Shown here piece by piece: positions 1-7,231 of a stretch of 31,446 nt of DNA. The DNA is from an uncultured Clostridia bacterium. GTDB lineage: Bacteria > Bacillota > Clostridia > Oscillospirales > Oscillospiraceae. A program made the translations under genes and the position numbers. Position 1 is the first letter of the stretch; each line of letters opens with the position of its first letter. The stretch spans positions 1-31,446 of the forward strand of contig CALBJG010000162.1 of the NCBI GenBank assembly GCA_937892865.1, read 5' to 3'. Below the pieces are notes generated by a model. It was not told where the DNA came from. It was given only the letters and a program-made list of their open reading frames with translations, and did no database searches.

Positions 1-16
1 ATAATCGATTACCTCC
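1..16 (-). promoter_or_regulatory. Ribosome binding site of the gene after rplM (expected rpsI, off the left edge)
   Basis: On the minus strand, just after the rplM stop codon, there is a GGAGG (plus positions 12-16), and the window ends about where a start codon would fall. In bacteria rplM is almost always followed by rpsI (ribosomal protein S9), so I infer that the rpsI coding region begins at or just outside the left edge. No coding sequence of it is visible. Confidence 0.6.
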
Positions 17-19
17 AAA

Positions 20-451
20 TCAGTCCAGGGTCCAGGCAGCGGGCTTCTGAGCAGCGTGGGGATGCTCCTCACCCTTGTACAGGTGCAGGCGACCCATGCA
101 GTTACGGCCCAGGGTGTTCTTGGGCAGCATGCCCTTAACAGCCAGTTCCATAGCGTAGTCGGAGCGGTTCTCCATCATGATGCGAGCCTTGGTCTCCTTC
201 AAACCGCCGATCCAGCCGGATACACGGTAGTAAGACTTCTGGTCCAGCTTGTTGCCGGTGAGAACAGCCTTGTCGGTATTGATAACGATGACGAAATCAC
301 CACAGTCAACGTTGGGGGTGAAATCGACCTTGTGCTTACCGCGAAGCAGGTTGGCTGCGATCACAGCGGTGCGGCCCAGGGGCTTGCCTGCTGCATCGAT
401 CACATACCACTTACGCTCAACGGTCTCCTTCTTAGCGAGTGTAGTGGACAT
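20..451 (-). CDS. rplM: 50S ribosomal protein L13
   Basis: L13 is an early-assembling protein of the large ribosomal subunit that binds 23S rRNA. The 143-residue product has the family's full length and its typical blocks: WYVIDAAGKPLGR near the N-terminus, the DFVIVINTDK strand, the YYRVSGWIGG region and the GMLPKNTLGR segment near the C-terminus. The frame is open to an ATG at 466, but the GGAGG that must serve as ribosome binding site lies inside that extension. The ATG at 451, followed by STTLAKKE, is therefore the better start. The gene is first in a minus-strand unit that should continue into rpsI. A consensus-like extended -10 promoter lies about 75 bases upstream, and the leader holds a small hairpin. 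Confidence 0.97.
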   Translation of the reverse strand: MSTTLAKKETVERKWYVIDAAGKPLGRTAVIAANLLRGKHKVDFTPNVDCGDFVIVINTDKAVLTGNKLDQKSYYRVSGWIGGLKETKARIMMENRSDYAMELAVKGMLPKNTLGRNCMGRLHLYKGEEHPHAAQKPAAWTLD

Positions 452-479
452 TATGCGTTCCTCCATAGGTTAAATTATT

Positions 480-508
480 TTGACAAATTCATATATTCGC
501 AGTAAAAT
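480..508 (+). promoter_or_regulatory. Possible plus-strand promoter for the ttcA unit, facing the rplM promoter
   Basis: TTGACA (480-485), a 17-base spacer and TAAAAT (503-508) lie on the plus strand. If used, the transcript would begin near 515 and carry a leader of about 155 bases before ttcA. The region is A/T-rich and the site overlaps the rplM leader, so chance is a real possibility. A weaker alternative is TTGCAA (565-570) with TATTAA (588-593). Confidence 0.35.
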
Positions 509-514
509 AACTGC
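499..514 (-). promoter_or_regulatory. Small hairpin in the rplM leader, possible L13 autoregulatory element
   Basis: The predicted rplM leader RNA contains a perfect 5-bp stem (GCAGT / ACTGC) with a six-base A/T loop. Firmicutes often carry a short L13 leader structure before rplM that is thought to bind L13 and repress its own operon. The position fits, but I could not match the sequence to that RNA family, so the assignment is tentative. Confidence 0.35.
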
Positions 515-527
515 AAAACGCTAGATT

Positions 528-556
528 TTTATACCATAGGAAAAATTAAATGTCAA
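528..556 (-). promoter_or_regulatory. Promoter of rplM
   Basis: On the minus strand there is a perfect TTGACA (556 to 551), a 17-base spacer and TATAAA (533 to 528), with a TG one base before the -10 hexamer (extended -10). The transcript would start near 521, giving a leader of about 70 bases before the rplM ATG. This strength suits a ribosomal protein operon. Confidence 0.75.
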
Positions 557-590
557 CCATAATTTTGCAAAAAAATGTGAAAACATATAT

Positions 591-640
591 TAACTCTTAA
601 AAACTCTAAAATACGCTTAAATGCTCTTAAATACTCACTT
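591..640 (+). repeat. Five degenerate 10-bp tandem repeats before ttcA
   Basis: Read in blocks of exactly ten bases from 591, the sequence gives five related units with the consensus ATACTCTTAA (the CTC core is intact in four of five). The array ends about 16 bases before the ttcA ribosome binding site. A 10-bp period places each unit on the same face of the DNA helix. Function is unknown; regulatory protein binding or local curvature are possible. Confidence 0.6.
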
Positions 641-670
641 CTTATTTTCAGATAAAACGGAGGCTTTTCT

Positions 671-1417
671 ATGCAAAAAATGGTCGGTCTTGTGAGAAGA
701 TGCGTAGAAGACTATCAGATGATCAAACCCGGCGATAAGATCGGTGTTGGCGTGTCCGGTGGTAAGGATTCTCTTGTACTTTTGGTGCTGCTGGCAGAAC
801 TGAAAAAATACAACCATATTCCGTATGAATTAGAGGCTATCACCATCGATATGGGGTTGGGTATGGACTATAGTGGCATTGCATCTCTTTGCGAAAGACT
901 TGATGTGCCTTTTAATTTGATCAAAACGGAAATTGCGCCGATCATTTTTGACCATCGCAAAGAAAAGAATCCGTGCTCTATGTGTTCTAAAATGCGCCGT
1001 GGAGCACTGAATCACGCGTTGCTGGATAAAGGATTTAATAAATTGGCTCTCGGCCACCATTATGACGATGCTGTGGAGACATTTATGATGTCTTTGCTCT
1101 TTGAAGGAAGGATCAGTTGTTTCCAACCGGTGACTGACCTTGACCGTACCGGCATTATTCAGATCCGCCCGATGCTGTACATCCATGAGCGTACGGTGGA
1201 TAATTTTGCTGCCCGGGAACAACTGCCGGTGCTGACCAATCGCTGCCCTGTGGATAAAACTACAAAACGGGAAGAGGTCAAAAAACTTATTTATGAACTA
1301 AGCAGCACATATCCGGATCTTAAAGAACGGATATTCGGTGCAATGCAGCGATTCCCACTGCCGGAGTGGGAACCAAAAGGTCGCTATAAAAGACCGAAAG
1401 ATGACAGTATGAACTGA
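671..1417 (+). CDS. ttcA: TtcA-type tRNA 2-thiocytidine synthase (PP-loop ATPase)
   Basis: TtcA-type enzymes adenylate cytidine 32 of certain tRNAs and replace its oxygen with sulfur, using ATP and an iron-sulfur cluster. The 248-residue protein shows the PP-loop SGGKDS at 29-34 and a CxxC pair (C102, C105) followed by a third cysteine at C192. In E. coli TtcA the three cluster ligands are arranged in the same way, two close together and the third about 90-100 residues later. The ALGHHYDDAVET segment near 126-137 is also typical of the family. An ACGGAGG ribosome binding site precedes the ATG. The gene heads a short plus-strand unit with another tRNA-modification gene (dus) two genes downstream. 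Some Clostridia have several TtcA-like paralogues, so the exact tRNA target is inferred. Confidence 0.85.
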   Translation: MQKMVGLVRRCVEDYQMIKPGDKIGVGVSGGKDSLVLLVLLAELKKYNHIPYELEAITIDMGLGMDYSGIASLCERLDVPFNLIKTEIAPIIFDHRKEKNPCSMCSKMRRGALNHALLDKGFNKLALGHHYDDAVETFMMSLLFEGRISCFQPVTDLDRTGIIQIRPMLYIHERTVDNFAAREQLPVLTNRCPVDKTTKREEVKKLIYELSSTYPDLKERIFGAMQRFPLPEWEPKGRYKRPKDDSMN

Positions 1418-1455
1418 CTGCCGATTGGGAACACTTTTCCCAAGAGGTGGTAAAT

Positions 1456-1716
1456 ATGGTAAAAGGAATATCCCGCCAGGTGATTGTTGTCCATTCTCCT
1501 GACCCGAAACTCTTTGAGCAGGCGATTTTTATTCTGAAAGAGGACGCTGTAGGGCAGGATGGTATCACAGATGAAGCATTGCTCAAAGAGGCAAAACGGC
1601 TGATCAATGCATCCAAACATCCAAAGAAACATCGATTGTCTGCATATGGAATCGTGTGGGCGATCACCGGCGCGGTTTGTACTGGAATCATTTGGCTTAT
1701 CACGGCACTTGTATGA
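1456..1716 (+). CDS. Small single-helix membrane protein of unknown function
   Basis: I do not recognise a named family for this 86-residue protein. The first 60 residues are soluble and charged. They include a strand-like VIVVHSPDPK segment and a predicted helix (LFEQAIFILKED), then a basic stretch with KHPKKH. Residues from about 65 to 86 form one hydrophobic segment running to the C-terminus, which suggests a tail-anchored protein facing the cytoplasm. The frame is open to a GTG at 1447, but AAGAGGTGG at 1442-1450 is the ribosome binding site and overlaps that codon, so the ATG at 1456 is the better start. A 7-bp hairpin (1425-1431 with 1437-1443) abuts the binding site and could tune translation. 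Confidence 0.7.
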   Translation: MVKGISRQVIVVHSPDPKLFEQAIFILKEDAVGQDGITDEALLKEAKRLINASKHPKKHRLSAYGIVWAITGAVCTGIIWLITALV

Positions 1717-1737
1717 ATCTTGCAAATATGATATAAT
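1709..1737 (+). promoter_or_regulatory. Promoter of the dus gene
   Basis: TTGTAT (1709-1714), a 17-base spacer and a perfect TATAAT (1732-1737), with TG one base upstream of the -10. The site overlaps the last codons of the small membrane protein gene. Transcription would start near 1744, only about 17 bases before the dus start codon, so dus and the M23 gene can be expressed separately from ttcA. Confidence 0.7.
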
Positions 1738-1760
1738 CCCCCAATAGTGAGGTGAACGCT

Positions 1761-2723
1761 GTGCAATTGGGTAAATTTACAATTGAAAATCCTTTGGTCC
1801 TTGGCCCAATGGCAGGCGTGACGGATTGGGCATTCCGGGAAATTTGCGCAGAATTGGGCGCAGATATTACCGTGACGGAAATGGTATCTTCCCGGGCGCT
1901 TGTATATCAGGATAAAAAGAGTAAAGCCCTTTTAAAAAGAAATGACAGTTGCCTTTGTGGCGCGCAGATTTTCGGCAATGATCCCGGTATTATGGCGCAG
2001 GCGGCGCAACTGGCGCTGGAACATTCCGGCTGCGATTTTATCGACATCAATATGGGGTGCCCAATGCCTAAAATTGCCAATTTCGGCGATGGTTGCGGAC
2101 TTATGCGCACACCTGAATTGGCGTCAGAAATCGTAAGAGCAGTTGTGGCGGCAGTGGATGTGCCGGTCACAGTTAAATGCCGGTTAGGCTGGGATAAGGG
2201 CAGTATCAATGTACTTGATTTTACAAAACGAATGGAGGACAGTGGCGCATCTATGCTCACCGTCCACGGCAGAACCCGCAGTATGCTCTATTCCGGTACT
2301 GCTGATTGGGATATGATCGCAAAAGTAAAACAGCAGTTGTCCATTCCGGTGATCGCCAACGGCGATATCGCATCCGGTGATGCGGCTATCCGATGCAAAA
2401 ATTGGACAAAGGCAGACGGCTTGATGATCGGCAGAGCCACCTTTGGCGATCCCTGGATCTTTGCAGAAGTGAAGGCGTCGCTTGTAGGAGATGACTTCAC
2501 AAGGCCACCGCTGGCCCGCAGAGTGGATATTGCCGAAAAGCAATTCCGTTTGGCCTGCGAAGATAAAGGCGAGCATATCGCCTGCCTGGAGGCAAGAAAG
2601 CACTTTGCCTGGTATCTAAGAGGTGTTGCCTATGCAAATTATTATAAGGAACAAATTTCCGGCATCAAAACAATGGAAGATATTGCGCGGATTGCGGACG
2701 GTATCCGCAAAGACTTGAAATAA
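1761..2723 (+). CDS. dusB: tRNA-dihydrouridine synthase, DusB/NifR3 type
   Basis: Dus enzymes use FMN and NADPH to reduce specific uridines of tRNA to dihydrouridine. The 320-residue product is a TIM barrel. It opens with the LGPMAGVTDWAFR flavin-binding strand and carries the DINMGCP motif with the catalytic cysteine, followed by a conserved lysine (PMPK). It continues with VTVKCRLGWD, the TVHGRT phosphate-binding segment, VIANGDI and the GLMIGRATFGDPWIF loop. The frame begins at a GTG at 1752, but GAGGTGA (1749-1755) is the ribosome binding site, so the GTG at 1761 is the likely start. It sits between a small membrane protein and an M23 peptidase. Family membership is clear; the DusB subgroup is assigned from the NMGCPMPK pattern and the genome type. 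Confidence 0.93.
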   Translation: MQLGKFTIENPLVLGPMAGVTDWAFREICAELGADITVTEMVSSRALVYQDKKSKALLKRNDSCLCGAQIFGNDPGIMAQAAQLALEHSGCDFIDINMGCPMPKIANFGDGCGLMRTPELASEIVRAVVAAVDVPVTVKCRLGWDKGSINVLDFTKRMEDSGASMLTVHGRTRSMLYSGTADWDMIAKVKQQLSIPVIANGDIASGDAAIRCKNWTKADGLMIGRATFGDPWIFAEVKASLVGDDFTRPPLARRVDIAEKQFRLACEDKGEHIACLEARKHFAWYLRGVAYANYYKEQISGIKTMEDIARIADGIRKDLK

Positions 2724-2740
2724 TTACATAGTATGATTTT

Positions 2741-2788
2741 TCCGCCGTTTCACATTCTAACCGCGAGGTGAGAATATGAAACGGCGGA
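2741..2788 (+). promoter_or_regulatory. Long hairpin that places the M23 gene's start codon in a stem and its ribosome binding site in the loop
   Basis: Positions 2741-2752 pair perfectly with 2777-2788, and 2754-2758 with 2771-2775, separated by one mismatch (C2753 opposite A2776). The 12-base loop (2759-2770) contains the GAGGTG ribosome binding site, while the ATG at 2776-2778 and the first four codons lie in the stem. No T-run follows, so it is not a standard terminator. It could limit ribosome access or protect the mRNA; this is inferred. Confidence 0.7.
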
Positions 2789-3723
2789 TCGCAATTATTC
2801 TGATACTTTCCATATGTTTGGCAATTCCTGCGAAAGCTGCGCCTATCCGTTGGGTGGATTTCAAAGTGCCTTATGAATCCTTAAAATATGCAATGGATAC
2901 CGATATAGAAACATACGAAAAAGAGAAACACATCTCCTGGATCGATATTCTGGCGGTTGCTGCTTGCAGAACCGGTGGCAAATGTCCATTGCAATCGGTA
3001 AAAAATGCAGCAAAAGACTTGCAAACGGACGCATCGCCTGACGAATTGCTGGGTGATCTGTATCAGTATTATGATTATAACCATAAGGCGTTTTCTGCGG
3101 CCTTAGGAGGATTTCTTGGCAGTTATGCAATAGAGGTCAATAACCAGTTGAAACCCACATATGGACTAAAAGCATTTTCACCGGTTGCGGCTGGTTACGG
3201 ATACAGTCACTGTGATGACTTTGGCGTAGGTAGGTCTTTTGGTTTTAAACGAAAACATTTGGGTAATGACTTGATGGGTGGCTTGGGTACACCCATCGTG
3301 GCAGTGGAAGGCGGTGTTGTGGAAGCCCTTGGATGGAATCGTTACGGCGGCTGGCGTGTAGGCATCCGTTCTTTTGATTCCAAACGGTATTACTATTATG
3401 CCCACTTGCAAAAAGATCGCCCTTTTGTTGAGGGGTTACAGCAGGGGGATATCGTGCAGGCAGGTGACTTGATCGGTTTTATGGGCAGAACTGGATACTC
3501 AGACAAAGAAAATGTCAATAATATTGAAACCGTTCATCTTCATTTTGGTTTGCAACTGATTTTTGACGAAAGCCAAAAAGAGTGTAACAGTGAAATTTGG
3601 ATCGATGTGTATGACATTGTTCGCCTTTTGAATTCCCACAGAAGCAGTATTATCAAAACCGCTACCGGTTGGCAACGAGCATACCCCTTTAAAGACCTTG
3701 ATGAAAATGTGTTATTACAATAA
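2776..3723 (+). CDS. Secreted M23 (LytM-type) metallopeptidase
   Basis: M23 enzymes cut peptide cross-links of peptidoglycan with one zinc ion. The 315-residue protein starts with a signal peptide (MKRR, a hydrophobic stretch, AKAA at about 19-22), so it acts outside the membrane. An N-terminal part of about 130 residues has no motif I recognise and carries a CRTGGKC segment (C64, C70). The catalytic domain runs from about 140 to 290 and is complete: H161 and D165 (HxxxD), H210 in YYYAH, and HLHFG with H254 and H256. It lies downstream of dus, ends at a bidirectional terminator and has a hairpin over its start codon. A role in wall remodelling or sporulation is possible but not shown by the sequence. 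Confidence 0.9.
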   Translation: MKRRIAIILILSICLAIPAKAAPIRWVDFKVPYESLKYAMDTDIETYEKEKHISWIDILAVAACRTGGKCPLQSVKNAAKDLQTDASPDELLGDLYQYYDYNHKAFSAALGGFLGSYAIEVNNQLKPTYGLKAFSPVAAGYGYSHCDDFGVGRSFGFKRKHLGNDLMGGLGTPIVAVEGGVVEALGWNRYGGWRVGIRSFDSKRYYYYAHLQKDRPFVEGLQQGDIVQAGDLIGFMGRTGYSDKENVNNIETVHLHFGLQLIFDESQKECNSEIWIDVYDIVRLLNSHRSSIIKTATGWQRAYPFKDLDENVLLQ

Positions 3724-3724
3724 T

Positions 3725-3752
3725 AACGGCAGGATCGCTTGATCCTGCCGTT
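3725..3752. terminator. Bidirectional terminator between the M23 gene and the sugar cassette
   Basis: A 10-bp perfect stem (3727-3736 with 3741-3750) and a four-base loop, flanked by AA and TT that extend it to 12 bp. On the plus strand it is followed by TTTATTCTT; on the minus strand by TTATTATTG. It lies between two convergent genes and can serve both. Confidence 0.85.
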
Positions 3753-3757
3753 TATTC

Positions 3758-5104
3758 TTAAATAATTTCGATACCGAGCATTTTGCACAGATTTCCAATA
3801 ACTTCGGTGTTGTCGCCGTAGGAAACGATATAGTGCTGGCACATAACCTTTTGCGCAAAATCTTCCACATCGTCTATTAAGATCTCAAGACCGGGTAATT
3901 GGGGCGCAGGCTGTGTCCATCCGGCTTCTTCCCACTTTCTGGGCGTAATGCCTTCACCGGTGACCATATGCATTAAGTATTTGCCGTTTTCATAAGTCAG
4001 TCGGCAGAGGGTAACTTTGCCGGTTTTGACCTTGCTGACATTTAAAATGCCCTCAGACAGTTCACCAAATGCCGCAGGCATAACTGTGACCTGGCCGTCC
4101 ACAACCTCTGCAGGTACATAATCGGGTACACCGGCAAGTACCCGGTCTGTAAAGAATTCATAGAACTCCAGGTAAACGGCGCACTGTCCGGTCAGATATT
4201 TTACCATCAACTGTGTGATATTGCCCAGGGCATCGTTTTCGGGGATGGTACACAGTTTGGCCTCGTCAGAAAGGAGCATAAAGATGGGGGCAGGGGGGAA
4301 CCCCAATAGTTTCTTCATACCGTCCACATCTTTCAGAGAAATGGCATCATATCCACGCTCGTCACAAATGGACTTAACAGCCAGGTAATAACCGGCTGCT
4401 TTCTTCATACTATCCGGATTAGCAGGCTTTAAGAAGTTCCATTTTACCATGCAGTTGTCGATCACTATCTGTTTTTCTTCATCGGTGATCTTCTGGTACC
4501 GCTGCTCAATTTCCAACATTTCAAAGGTTTCAATCTCCGGACCGATTTGCCGTTTCAAACTGCCGCCGTCATAGAGTGTGCCATAGAGGTTCATATCCCG
4601 GTAGCCTGCCATACCACTGCGGGCGTGGCGCAGTTTAGCGGCAGCCGCAGCAGCAATAGCCCAGTTGTAAACTGCTTTTGTTTTGGAGGGCAAACCAATG
4701 ATGTCATAGACATATTTGAAGGTATAGCCCAGATCCTGGAAGGTTTTACGAAGAGCGGTAGTACCTGCCTGGTCAGCGGTGGTCACAAGTCGGTCACCTT
4801 CCATCCAACCGCACAGACCCCACAGAACCATAGGTTTATTGCGGAAATGCTCTGTTACTTTCACAACCGCATGGGTGGGGATCCAACCGGCAATGCAACA
4901 GATCAGTACATCAAAATCCTTGTTTTCCAGAGCAGAAACAGCCTTTTTGATATCTTTTTCCTCATAATCGTCAGTAACAGGATAGACGCTGATCAACTCA
5001 AGACCTTCTTTTTTTAAACCTTCCTCTGCGGTCTTGCACTTGTTAATAATAATATCGATTGGGGTGTTGACTTCACCAAAGCCAACAAACGCGGCTTTTA
5101 TCAT
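3758..5104 (-). CDS. L-fucose/L-arabinose isomerase-family protein (putative aldose-ketose isomerase)
   Basis: Enzymes of this fold interconvert aldoses and ketoses with a manganese ion. The 448-residue protein is shorter than classic FucI (about 590) and AraA (about 500). It keeps the family's core: a GIAGW-like strand near 71-74, WGLCGW near 95-100, the metal-binding candidates E289 and D291 in IPENDALGN, and the C-terminal QHYIVSYGD segment with H424 followed by a LxxLGIEII tail. It is last in the four-gene minus-strand cassette and starts one base after the stop of the FGGY kinase gene, with AGAGGAAA as ribosome binding site. An isomerase next to a sugar kinase implies sugar to ketose to ketose phosphate. 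The substrate is unknown; fucose itself is unlikely because no fucose aldolase is nearby. Confidence 0.8.
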   Translation of the reverse strand: MIKAAFVGFGEVNTPIDIIINKCKTAEEGLKKEGLELISVYPVTDDYEEKDIKKAVSALENKDFDVLICCIAGWIPTHAVVKVTEHFRNKPMVLWGLCGWMEGDRLVTTADQAGTTALRKTFQDLGYTFKYVYDIIGLPSKTKAVYNWAIAAAAAAKLRHARSGMAGYRDMNLYGTLYDGGSLKRQIGPEIETFEMLEIEQRYQKITDEEKQIVIDNCMVKWNFLKPANPDSMKKAAGYYLAVKSICDERGYDAISLKDVDGMKKLLGFPPAPIFMLLSDEAKLCTIPENDALGNITQLMVKYLTGQCAVYLEFYEFFTDRVLAGVPDYVPAEVVDGQVTVMPAAFGELSEGILNVSKVKTGKVTLCRLTYENGKYLMHMVTGEGITPRKWEEAGWTQPAPQLPGLEILIDDVEDFAQKVMCQHYIVSYGDNTEVIGNLCKMLGIEII

Positions 5105-5105
5105 A

Positions 5106-6515
5106 TTACTTTTCCTCTCTTACATTCAGAATGGTATCGTATTTCCGGAAAGCGTCATAAACACCGGTATAGTCATTTCCGGAAGGGACATATTCTTTAT
5201 CGATGCTGATACATTTGCAAGCATCTTTAACTGAGGAGAATACGCCTGCGCCTACACCGGCTAAAATTGCAGCGCCGAGGCAGGCGGTTTCTTTATTCTT
5301 TAAAGTTTGGAGTTTCTTTCCGGTAATGTCAGCTTTCATTTGACTCCAAAGAGGACTCTTTGCGCCGCCGCCCATAATACGGATTTGCTCAACGGGAACA
5401 CCCAAGTGGTCTAAATTGTTCTTTAAGATACAAGCAACAGACTCCATAATGCTGCGGACAAAGTGACCCGCAGTATGCTCCGGTGTCAATCCCGTAAAAC
5501 TGCCCCGGGCATCGGGGTTATATTTCGGCATAGTAGAGCCACACAGATAGGGCAGGAAGGTAACACCATCACAGCCAATGGGTACAGCGGCAGCAAGAAG
5601 ATTCAATTCATCAAAGGACTTATCCTTGAGAAAAGTATCCCGGAACCATTTCAGCGCCATACCGGCAGTGGGACTCCAGGACAGCAGACAGTAACTGTCA
5701 TCAAAACTGTAGTGGCAGGGGACAAAACTGTTGGGGTCATAGGCGGGGATGTGATCTGTGGGAACATAAATTGCCATTGTAGTACCGGTCATTTCGCTGA
5801 TAATGCCTTGCTCTACAACACCTGCGCCGATTGCGCCGGCTACCTGGTCCATAGCGGATGTCACGATCTTAATACCGTCATACTCGTCCACATATTCGCC
5901 GCTACCCATCAGCTTGGGAAGCATCGTATCAGAAACACCAATATAGTCTAGCATTTCCTGCCACCAGCTGCCATTTCGAATGTCAAAGTAGATGGTGGAT
6001 GACTGCAAGGTTTTTTCTGTGACAAATTCACCGGTAAGGGTATACAGCAAATAGTCTTCCAGCAGAAAAACCTTTTTTGTCTGCGCCCAAACTTCCGGCT
6101 CATTGCGCTTGACCCACAACAATTTGCAGGCAGGCCAAGTGGCAGTTACTTCCGGTTGGCCGGTTACTTCATAAACCAGTTGTCGTCCAAAGTGATCTTC
6201 AATCAGTTTTGCCTCTTCCGTTGCCCGGTTGTCCAGCCAAACAATTGCATCCCGCACCGGCACGCCTTTTTCATCGGTTAAAATGAGAGTCTCGCATTGG
6301 GTATCGATAGCAAGACAATCCACCCGGTCAGCGGCTTTTGCCGCCGCAATGGCATTTTGTAAAAGTTGACGGTAGGTTTCCGGGGGCAGTTCTACCCGGT
6401 CACCGCTTGTGTTAAGAGAATAACTCTCGTTATGCTCGGCGATCTGATTCAGTTTATCATCAAACAGCACAGCCTTTACTGAGGTTGTACCAAAATCAAT
6501 TCCAAGACAGTTCAT
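5106..6515 (-). CDS. FGGY-family carbohydrate kinase (xylulokinase-like)
   Basis: FGGY kinases transfer phosphate from ATP to sugars or polyols. The 469-residue product has the expected two-domain layout. The N-terminal nucleotide-binding turn DFGTTS is at 7-12, a WLDNRA segment follows in domain I, then the TSAMDQVAGAIGAG segment with the likely catalytic base D, and the C-terminal MGGGAKSPLWSQ signature that binds the adenine part of ATP. Its start lies three bases past the stop of the TIM-like gene and its GGAG binding site is inside that gene, so the two are translationally linked. It resembles xylulokinases most, but in this family the name does not establish the substrate. With the isomerase and TIM-like genes it probably phosphorylates a small ketose. 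Confidence 0.88.
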   Translation of the reverse strand: MNCLGIDFGTTSVKAVLFDDKLNQIAEHNESYSLNTSGDRVELPPETYRQLLQNAIAAAKAADRVDCLAIDTQCETLILTDEKGVPVRDAIVWLDNRATEEAKLIEDHFGRQLVYEVTGQPEVTATWPACKLLWVKRNEPEVWAQTKKVFLLEDYLLYTLTGEFVTEKTLQSSTIYFDIRNGSWWQEMLDYIGVSDTMLPKLMGSGEYVDEYDGIKIVTSAMDQVAGAIGAGVVEQGIISEMTGTTMAIYVPTDHIPAYDPNSFVPCHYSFDDSYCLLSWSPTAGMALKWFRDTFLKDKSFDELNLLAAAVPIGCDGVTFLPYLCGSTMPKYNPDARGSFTGLTPEHTAGHFVRSIMESVACILKNNLDHLGVPVEQIRIMGGGAKSPLWSQMKADITGKKLQTLKNKETACLGAAILAGVGAGVFSSVKDACKCISIDKEYVPSGNDYTGVYDAFRKYDTILNVREEK

Positions 6516-6518
6516 ACT

Positions 6519-7220
6519 TCATGCTCCGTGACGCTCGTTCCATGCCTTGCGGACAGCGGCGATCATTTCGTCCACCATAGCAGGGCGGTCTGCAGCCTTG
6601 GCAACACCGGAGGAAGAACCGGTGGCATCCGCGCCGGCGATGATGGTGTTATAAACATCCTGACCGTTGGCAATGCCTGCTGCGGTCAGAACAAGAATGT
6701 TCTCATCTACATTCTTGACGGACTTCATAGCGGCTTCCACATATTCAGGACCGACACTGACACCGGTACCGATCAATTCAGAAGGCTCGGCAACGATGAT
6801 GTCAGGGTGCAGACCGGCGATCTTGCTGGCATCTGCCATAGAATCAGCGCAGACAATTGTGGTAAGACCAACTTCGTCGGCGCGTTTGATCGTCTCAGCC
6901 AACACATCAAAAGCAAGAGGTTTTTCCACATGGTTCAGCATAACACCCTCTGCGCCGGCGGCAACCAGGGATTCGGGCAAGGTATCTGCCAGGCCTCTGC
7001 CGGGATAGATGGGGTCCATATGGGGTGCGAAAACGTGGATGCGGCTGGTTTCCTGCGCTACCCGTCGAATATCCACGACGGGGCAAGTAAAAATGATGTC
7101 CACATCGTATTTTGCAGAGGCGACATCGGCTGCCTTTGCCAGTTCAATGATGTCATCGCCGTAAAGGTAGGATTTTGGGCCGATTTCAAAAAAGGGCGCT
7201 TTAATGTTAGCTTTTGCCAT
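6519..7220 (-). CDS. Triose-phosphate-isomerase-like protein, archaeal type
   Basis: The 233-residue protein is a short TIM barrel like archaeal triose-phosphate isomerases, not the 250-residue bacterial TpiA. All catalytic positions are present: NIK with N5 and K7, H97 in GVMLNH, and E145 in VAEPSELIGTG. FAPHMDPIYPG and the C-terminal GADATGSSSGVAKA phosphate loop also fit. The first in-frame ATG is at 7235, but GTGAGG lies between it and the ATG at 7220, so 7220 is chosen. Similar TIM-like proteins act on four-carbon ketose phosphates in erythritol catabolism (EryH/LerI type). A second, pathway-specific isomerase beside a sugar kinase argues for such a role here and against central glycolysis, but this is inference. 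Confidence 0.82.
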   Translation of the reverse strand: MAKANIKAPFFEIGPKSYLYGDDIIELAKAADVASAKYDVDIIFTCPVVDIRRVAQETSRIHVFAPHMDPIYPGRGLADTLPESLVAAGAEGVMLNHVEKPLAFDVLAETIKRADEVGLTTIVCADSMADASKIAGLHPDIIVAEPSELIGTGVSVGPEYVEAAMKSVKNVDENILVLTAAGIANGQDVYNTIIAGADATGSSSGVAKAADRPAMVDEMIAAVRKAWNERHGA

Positions 7221-7231
7221 AGTGTTTAACC

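Noticed and set aside
2741..2788. The hairpin over the M23 start as a terminator for dus
   Set aside because: No T-run follows the stem; the sequence continues into the M23 coding region.
5106..6515. Naming the FGGY kinase xylulokinase and the neighbour L-fucose isomerase
   Set aside because: No fucose or xylose aldolase, transporter or regulator is linked, and FGGY and FucI-like families change substrates easily. Only the family level is supported.
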